DNA of 64,000 bases from Osedax fenrisi (Eukaryota; Annelida; Polychaeta; Sabellida; Siboglinidae): assembly GCA_964019155.1 (NCBI GenBank), contig OZ025244.1, positions 38,352,545 to 38,416,544 of the forward strand. The letters are read 5' to 3'. Positions 57,876-64,000 of this stretch are shown here, piece by piece; the first letter of the stretch is position 1, and each line of letters opens with the position of its first letter. Position numbers and translations under genes: made by a program. The notes below the pieces were generated by a model. It ran no database searches. It had not been told where the DNA came from and worked only from the letters and a program-made list of their open reading frames with translations.

Positions 57876-60800
57876 GTATTTATTTTTAATATTTAAAAAT
57901 ATATTTCAAACCAAATTATTTAAGTTCAATATAATATTGAATATTTGATATTATATATTCAATATTATATTCAATATAATATTGATACGTGATTTTAATA
58001 TTAAATTATTAACGATATATTATTGATATATTTCATAACTTTATTACACTATACTATATGTATAATACATTTTTAATATATCATTATATTTATAATAAAA
58101 CATATATTTATATAATAAATTAATTTCACATTTAATTATTCTATTTTTAAATGATTATAGAGAAAAGTTATCATGATAACTTTATATTATATAATATGTT
58201 TTCATTGTGTTTATATTTATGCAATTATTGAATTACTGAAGATTACTGAAAGTACTGCAGATTTATAATCTTAATTTATATACAATTTAATTTTATAATT
58301 TACAAATTTTCAAAAAAATGTACAAAACTTCTATAAATATTATTTCTATATTATATAGAATATCATGACATATAATATTCATCGACGTATACGAATATTT
58401 AGTGATTAAGAATATATTTTATATTAAGTATTTATAATATATTTAACTAGAATATATTTCAATAATAAAGGTCAACATTTCTAGGAAATTCTTGGGAAGT
58501 TTAAATTAATTTACTAAATTATGTTATAAAATTTAAAAATGTCAATAACATATTTATAAAACCGTTTATGTATTACCTATGGTGTACTGTAGATTTATAA
58601 TCATATAATTTATATTTAATATAATATTATTTTTTATTTAATAATTACATTTACAAAATTGTTATATATATAATTTCTATATTATATAGGATATCATGAC
58701 ATATAATATTCCTCAGTATTTATAATATATTTTTTAATTCTAGTTAAAACTAGAATACATCTCAATAAATAAAGTTCAACATTTCTAGGACATTCTTGGG
58801 AAGTTTAACTTAATTTACTAAATTATTTATCTATTTAAATAATGTTAGAAAAATTTAAAAATTCAGGAAAAATATTTATAAAATATATTATTTATTACCT
58901 ATTGAATAAAGTTAATTTACTTTAATAATTATTAAAATGATTAAAAACTAGTTTTAATAGCCATTACTCCATTAGCCTATTAGTAGCCTAGAAGTATAGA
59001 TATATAAGTAATACAATTTATATTATATATATTAATAACATTATTTAATAAATACACTGAACAGGTATAAAAATATCATATATACATCGATTATAAAAAA
59101 AGTAAAACAAACATTTAATAATAACCATAGTAATATCCAAGTATAGTACCAAATTATAATTAAAATTTATAATACATATAATTAAAAAAATGTAATAAAA
59201 TCCACATGAAAATATTAGGCTACCTAAAATTTAATTAAAATATCATATATAAATATAGATTTAAAAAAAAGTTAAATAAACATATGATTTAATCCAAGTG
59301 AAAATAAACTTATACTATCAGATCATAAAAATTAAAAGAGTAACCTACCATGGACCTATCATGCCGGGATCATACCGCCTAGTATATATATATAATGGGA
59401 TTGATATTTTGGATTTATTTGATTTCATTGGTTTGGTTTTGTGGTTTTTTCTATCGGCATTGCATCCAGATGTGAGCCTATAAAAGCTTATACTAAATAT
59501 AAAGCTTACATAGAATTTATAATAATATTAATTGTTGTAATTAATCTATAATTCTATAATCATTAATCTATAATTAATAAAATAGTAATTATAACTTTTA
59601 ATAACAAATTATAATAAACAAATTATTTATTAAAATTAATATATATTGTTTGTAACATAATAATCTAATAAACTAAATACCTATCTAATTATTAGAAAAC
59701 CATATATATTAACAAAAACTCAAAAACTTTTCTTTCATGTCTTTTTTATTTTTAGTTCAAACATAGAAAAACTTAAAAATCCAACCTGAATAACCCTGTT
59801 CACATTTCAAACTATAGAAAATACAATACATTGTTTTAAATTGGTGTTGACAAATTATCAATTAAAAGTAGTACTTTTTAAATGTACTATGATTTACATT
59901 TACTGTTTAAAATACGATTTAAGTTTAAAATTTTAATATGAATAAAAATTCATATCATATATAATATTTCCCAAATAATATCTGCATTATCTTTTACTAA
60001 ATTCATTATTTGTTGATCCATTTTTTAATATATAATTATTATTAATAATTATTAGTTTTAGTCAACTTCATTTAGAAATATATAATAAATATTTAAACAT
60101 TTAAAATATATATTTAATATATATATTTTTATATAATATAGAATTTTATATTTAATAAATTGTTTCCAAATAGTATATATTTATTTAAAGAATTGAATAA
60201 ATTTGTGTATAATTTATGATAATAAATGATAATATTTTATAAAATAAAATATATATTCCCACATATTTTATTTATTTTATATTACTTTTATTTAAATTAT
60301 AAATTCACAATTTATTGTTATAATTAATTATTTGCAAATATAAAAATAATACACCATGATATATGAAACATGTATTTAAGTGTTTTAAAATAATTGTGCA
60401 TATTTTCTTCACTATAAATACTATCGATGCGCACACAAATGTACACACACACACACACATTTAAATACTTCACATCAACATTAACTGCTAGACAAGCACT
60501 CGACCTGACTGCATGGCACTAAGCGAACAGCGAGTACAATTCAAACTTTGTTGAGTTCATGACACACGTGCTTCTGTCTCTCTCTCCGTCTCTCTCCATC
60601 TCATGTGTTTATCTGTGTCACCGTTGAGAGACGTACAAGCATGCATGTATAGTACCTTTGTACCCATTCACTCAAGTACCCTACACGAGTAGTGTAACAC
60701 ACCCAACCCATCGCTGCGGCTATATATATATATTCCTTAGTTACCTCTCCACATTTTATAATTATAGTGTCCGTTCTGTAAAGAATTATTAATAATACCA

Positions 60801-62816
60801 CTTTAGTTTGCAACATTTTCATATATATATATTATTTTATAGTATGCATAGATATATGTATATATTTTATAAATTATTTATTATTTATTTATCTCAACAT
60901 ATTTAATATATATTATATTAGTTATTTGTATATACATATATTATCCTTAAATAAGTGTATATTTTAAATTTATAATTTACTATTTTATAATATATATATA
61001 TTCATTTATTATCAATGTTAATTATATTATATACACATCACAATAACTGATTCAAATGGAATTGAAAATACAAACTTTTACATGTTATCTGAGAGGATAA
61101 ACCTGATATAATATAATATACAGTTTATTATCAATGCTGAATATACAAATATGAAGTATATAAAATTCACATTATTATTATTATATCAGTAAATTAAATA
61201 TTTTACATTTAAACTGAATTAAAATAAAACAAATTAAAAATATATATATAGATATTATATTATATAAATTATAGGTAAACAAGGTAACAAGGTTACCAAG
61301 GTAAACCAAACATAGATTAAAATGATGAGTATTATTAGCTATTGCATGAAAGAAATTAATAAATGCTTTACTATGAAAAGTCAATATAATTTATATACTT
61401 GACTTATATACAATGACTTGTCACATACATTTATTAGCATTCTTCCATGTATTATTGATGATTATACATACTAAGTCTATAGTTGTTCTATTTTTTTTAA
61501 TAATACTTGATTTTAATATACTAATTCAGAGTGTATTTACATTATATTAATAATATGCATTTATATACTGAATATATTAAAACCTCATATTCACCTCTCT
61601 CCTACAATAGTAATAAGTAACAAATATCATATTATACAAGTTTTGATATATATACAAGAAAATATAAAAACTACCTTGCATCTAACAAAGATATCTTGAT
61701 CTGTAATACAATGACTTTATGTAGGTGCTCAATAATAGTATATTTAATAAAAGTATATGCATAAGAATATCTATTAATATATGCACTTAAATGATAAATA
61801 TCATTTAAGTCATTTAAAATTATCAATATTGATAATTAACAGTTTGTTTGCCTACTAATTACAGATAGGCTGTTCACAGAGAAACATGAATGGGTGAAAG
61901 TTGAAGGTAACCTGGCCACAATAGGAATCAGTGATTATGCACAGGTACACCTTACTACATCACTCTATATCACTACACCTATACCTCTACTTACACCATT
62001 ATACCACTATTTACACTATACCACTATACCTCTACTTATACCCCATGATGTAGTTCACCACTACATCTCTACCACTTTACACAACTGAACCACTTGTTAC
62101 ACTAATATACCACTATCTATTACACTACTTACGACATTACTTACACCACTATTTAGTGTACTGATTGTTGTGTAGATTTGTTTAAATGATGTACTCTTTT
62201 TTAAAATATTATGTAAATATATCTCATTTGTAATAAGTTATTTCTATATCATTAACATATATTAACACATAACTATAACACTATATAAACTACGTATGCA
62301 AATAAACTTGATGCAAACTCTATGATCTATTTCAGGAACAATTAGGAGATATAGTGTATGCCCAGCCCCCTGAAGCAGGCACTGAATTAGATAGAGAAGG
62401 TTTCTTGACAATATGTTATATATATTTATATAAGTTTATTTGATCAAACAATGTATACGTGGCAAAGGTATGATAACAATAATTATACTATTATAATGAT
62501 AAGATGAAGAAGATAAATTAAAGTCTAGTAGATATATTAATAACTATCATGCAATCATTAGTCTAATACACATATAATGTATTCTATCACCCTACTATCA
62601 TGTATATTAGATTACCTTACCACCCTACTAATATGTATATCATATAGATTACGTTATCATATAATGACCCCTGTGGTTACCTAGATGAATGTGGAGCTCT
62701 CGAGAGTGTGAAGGCTGCAAGTGAACTGTATTCCCCAGTGTCTGGTACCGTAACCGAAGGCAACCAAGCTATCGTCGATAAACCTGCTCTCATCAACTCT
62801 TCACCTTATGACAAAG
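57752..62816 (+). CDS. GCSH: glycine cleavage system H protein, mitochondrial (first four coding exons, 3' partial)
   Basis: Exons 57752-57875, 61865-61944, 62336-62399 and 62685-62816 join in frame. The H protein carries a lipoyl group on Lys and shuttles the methylamine and hydrogens between the P, T and L proteins of mitochondrial glycine decarboxylation. The N-terminal 42 residues are rich in Arg, Lys and Ser with no acidic cluster, as expected for a mitochondrial presequence. Mature-protein landmarks are LFTEKHEWVKVEGNLATIGI, EQLGDIVYAQPPEAGTEL and GALESVKAASELYSPVSG, the last with the lipoylated Lys in ESVKAASE. The reading ends at NSSPYDK(G), so the last exon (WLIK... in relatives) is missing and must lie past the window, beyond a LINE insertion. 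Intron 1 is about 4 kb. Identity is firm. Confidence 0.95.
58240..58915. repeat. tandem duplication of about 340 bp in GCSH intron 1
   Basis: Two successive copies share TACTGYAGATTTATAATC, TTTCTATATTATATAG(A/G)ATATC, CAACATTTCTAGGA(A/C)ATTC and TGGGAAGTTTAA. They diverge by substitutions and small indels, so this is an old event. Confidence 0.75.
59000..60400 (+). other. GCSH intron 1, AT-rich part
   Basis: No element or exon recognised. The 61-codon frame at 59298-59483 (NGIDILDLFDFIGLVLWFF) is hydrophobic and unsupported. Confidence 0.45.
60430..60735 (+). other. GC-richer island in GCSH intron 1
   Basis: Contains (CA)n at 60446-60460 and CTCTCTCTCCGTCTCTCTCC at about 60579. It is clearly less AT-rich than its flanks but has no splice-bounded frame on either strand; it could be an unrecognised element or a regulatory island. 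Confidence 0.4.
61865..61944 (+). CDS. GCSH: GCSH exon 2
   Basis: Acceptor TAATTACAG, donor CAG|GTACAC. Encodes (D)RLFTEKHEWVKVEGNLAT then IGISDYAQ, the start of the lipoyl-like fold. Confidence 0.95.
62336..62399 (+). CDS. GCSH: GCSH exon 3
   Basis: Acceptor CTATTTCAG, donor AG|GTTTCT. Encodes EQLGDIVYAQPPEAGTELD then RE plus one base; phase 1 end. Confidence 0.93.
62685..62816 (+). CDS. GCSH: GCSH exon 4: lipoyl-lysine exon
   Basis: Acceptor GGTTACCTAG, donor G|GTCATA. Encodes (D)ECGALESVKAASELYSPV then SGTVTEGNQAIVDKPALINS and SPYDK. The Lys of ESVKAASE is the lipoylation site. Confidence 0.95.
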
Positions 62817-62949
62817 GTCATACAAATTTCTCCAATTTATATCACAAAAGTCATAATAATCATAATATATTTGCATTACTGCATAGTTGATGAATGCATT
62901 AATTTTAACTACCAAACTAACTTCTCTTTAACTTCTGGAGGTAATTAAC

Positions 62950-64000
62950 TATATACTTACTTACTTTTGGCGAATTTTCGTTCGACCTTGCCTTGCAATC
63001 TCCCCCTTGTCGATCATTACTTTCCGGATCTCATCAATATCCTTTAGATCGGTGACTTCCTTTAGATTGTCTATGTAAGAATACTTTTATCTTCCACGAT
63101 TTTCCTGCCAAACTTTGGTTCCTATAAGATTAGATTATGAGCTATTTCATCATTGTGGCGTAAACAGTGACCAGTAATTCTCATTCGTCAACTAGCAATA
63201 ACATCAGTGATTAAAGGCATTCCGTTAGAGTATTTTATTTGATATCTTATCATGCAAAATACATTTAACACCATTCTCAGTAACTTAGTGTAGAAACTGT
63301 CTATTTTTCTTTGTAGCTTTTTATCGATAGTCTAGATTTCAGTTCCGTATAAGAGGATTGTCTCTATGATTACCTTCAATATCCTGATCTTTAAATTGTT
63401 ATCAAGTGTAGAGTTCCAAAACCTTTTAATTGTATGACAAGCCCGCCATGCCATTGCATTTCTTATACATCCATGAGCCTAGATATTTAAAGTTATCAAC
63501 AACTTTTAGAGCTGTATTGAGAATATTTAAACTGGAATGGGATGATTGAACATCATAACTTCTGTTTTATTTGAGTTTAGCCTCAGTCCAATTTTATCTG
63601 TTTCGATTTCAATACTTGTAAGAAATTCCTGTGCTTACTCACTGATTTGATTCGTAATAATAGCAATGTGATCTGCATAGCTTAAATCTGTGATTATTAC
63701 AGCTGGATTTCTTCTGCTTAGTCTTTTAGTTAGCATGAAACTGAGCTCTTCTTTTTCTTTTAAAGCAGTTCTCATAGCATAATTGAGTACGATTACAAAA
63801 AGGAATGGTATAACCTTGTAAATCACCCGCTGTAATTTTAAAAGAGCCATCAGGTGTTAATACTCTAATATTTGTGTTCTTATGGAGTATGGAATTGCGG
63901 ATATTATTGATTGTGGAATTCCATAGGCATATATAATTTTGAGCATTCTATATCAGTTGATACTGTCAAAAGCCTTTCTGAAAAATATGAATATGATTAT
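62950..64000 (-). mobile_element. decayed RTE-like LINE, RT to 3' end, runs off the window
   Basis: On the minus strand, from 63850: PFLFVIVLNYAMRTAL, then ITDLSYADHIAIITNQISE (the catalytic YADD is YADH), then IGLRLNSNKTEVMMFNHPIP. Then FKYLGSWM, AWRACHTIKRFWNSTL, IIETILLYGTEI and RMRITGHCLRHNDEIAHNLI, the standard order after the RT. Many stops and frameshifts. The 3' end is marked by a short TAAG repeat near 62955-62965. It is inserted in the GCSH intron after exon 4, antisense to the gene. Confidence 0.85.

Noticed and set aside
59298..59483. 61-codon hydrophobic frame in GCSH intron 1
   Set aside because: No homologous motif, no splice context, and AT-biased composition like the surroundings.

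Overview
The window is eukaryotic, very AT-rich (TA runs in almost every kilobase) and gene-poor. Exons stand out as GC-richer islands with spliceosomal introns, a Pol III tRNA with metazoan-type sequence, and a dense load of LINE, hAT, mariner/pogo-like, Harbinger-like and other DNA-transposon remnants. This fits an invertebrate animal genome. The LINE family (RT followed by a C-terminal block with LVLWEPTRGTRR) is common in cnidarians, sponges and other marine invertebrates, but the species cannot be fixed from sequence alone.

Layout. 1-2.3 kb: MITE, a LINE scrap and a strong hairpin. 2.3-3.0 kb (+): terminal exon of a secreted leucine-rich-repeat protein. 4.6-5.5 kb (-): decayed Rex/CR1/L2-like LINE. 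6.5-7.15 kb: an 11-bp minisatellite that keeps its register and is open in all three forward frames. 7.45-12.2 kb: a TTAA-flanked element, an RTE-like LINE tail with a second copy of its 3' region, and a hAT element with a truncated BED-finger transposase. 15.2 kb (-): tRNA-Arg(TCG). 15.7-26 kb: AT-rich desert with two more MITE copies and a 0.74-kb foldback.

26.7-51.9 kb (-): a large gene reconstructed here from 14 exons whose splice phases agree across every junction. Its order is: an unrecognised N-terminal half, a Pro/Asn/Gln/Gly exon of about 750 codons built on NQGP repeats, a linker, RRM1, a charged helix, and RRM2. Both ends are open: upstream exons lie beyond 51.93 kb, and no certain terminal exon is seen below 26.7 kb. 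It looks like a nuclear or RNP-granule RNA-binding protein with a long low-complexity domain. The half upstream of the NQGP exon could be a separate gene. Its introns carry minisatellites and several transposons, including a nested mariner-like cluster at 43.8-48.5 kb.

55.2-56.6 kb: two hAT MITEs with target-site duplications. 57.75-62.82 kb (+): first four coding exons of the glycine cleavage system H protein (GCSH), with the lipoyl-lysine motif; the final exon is outside the window. 62.95-64 kb (-): the 3' part of a decayed LINE.

No CRISPR, operon or prokaryotic element is present. The most unusual items are the NQGP/tandem-RRM gene, the register-locked 11-bp array, the three-copy MITE family with apparent 7-bp target-site duplications, and the nested mariner/foldback cluster.
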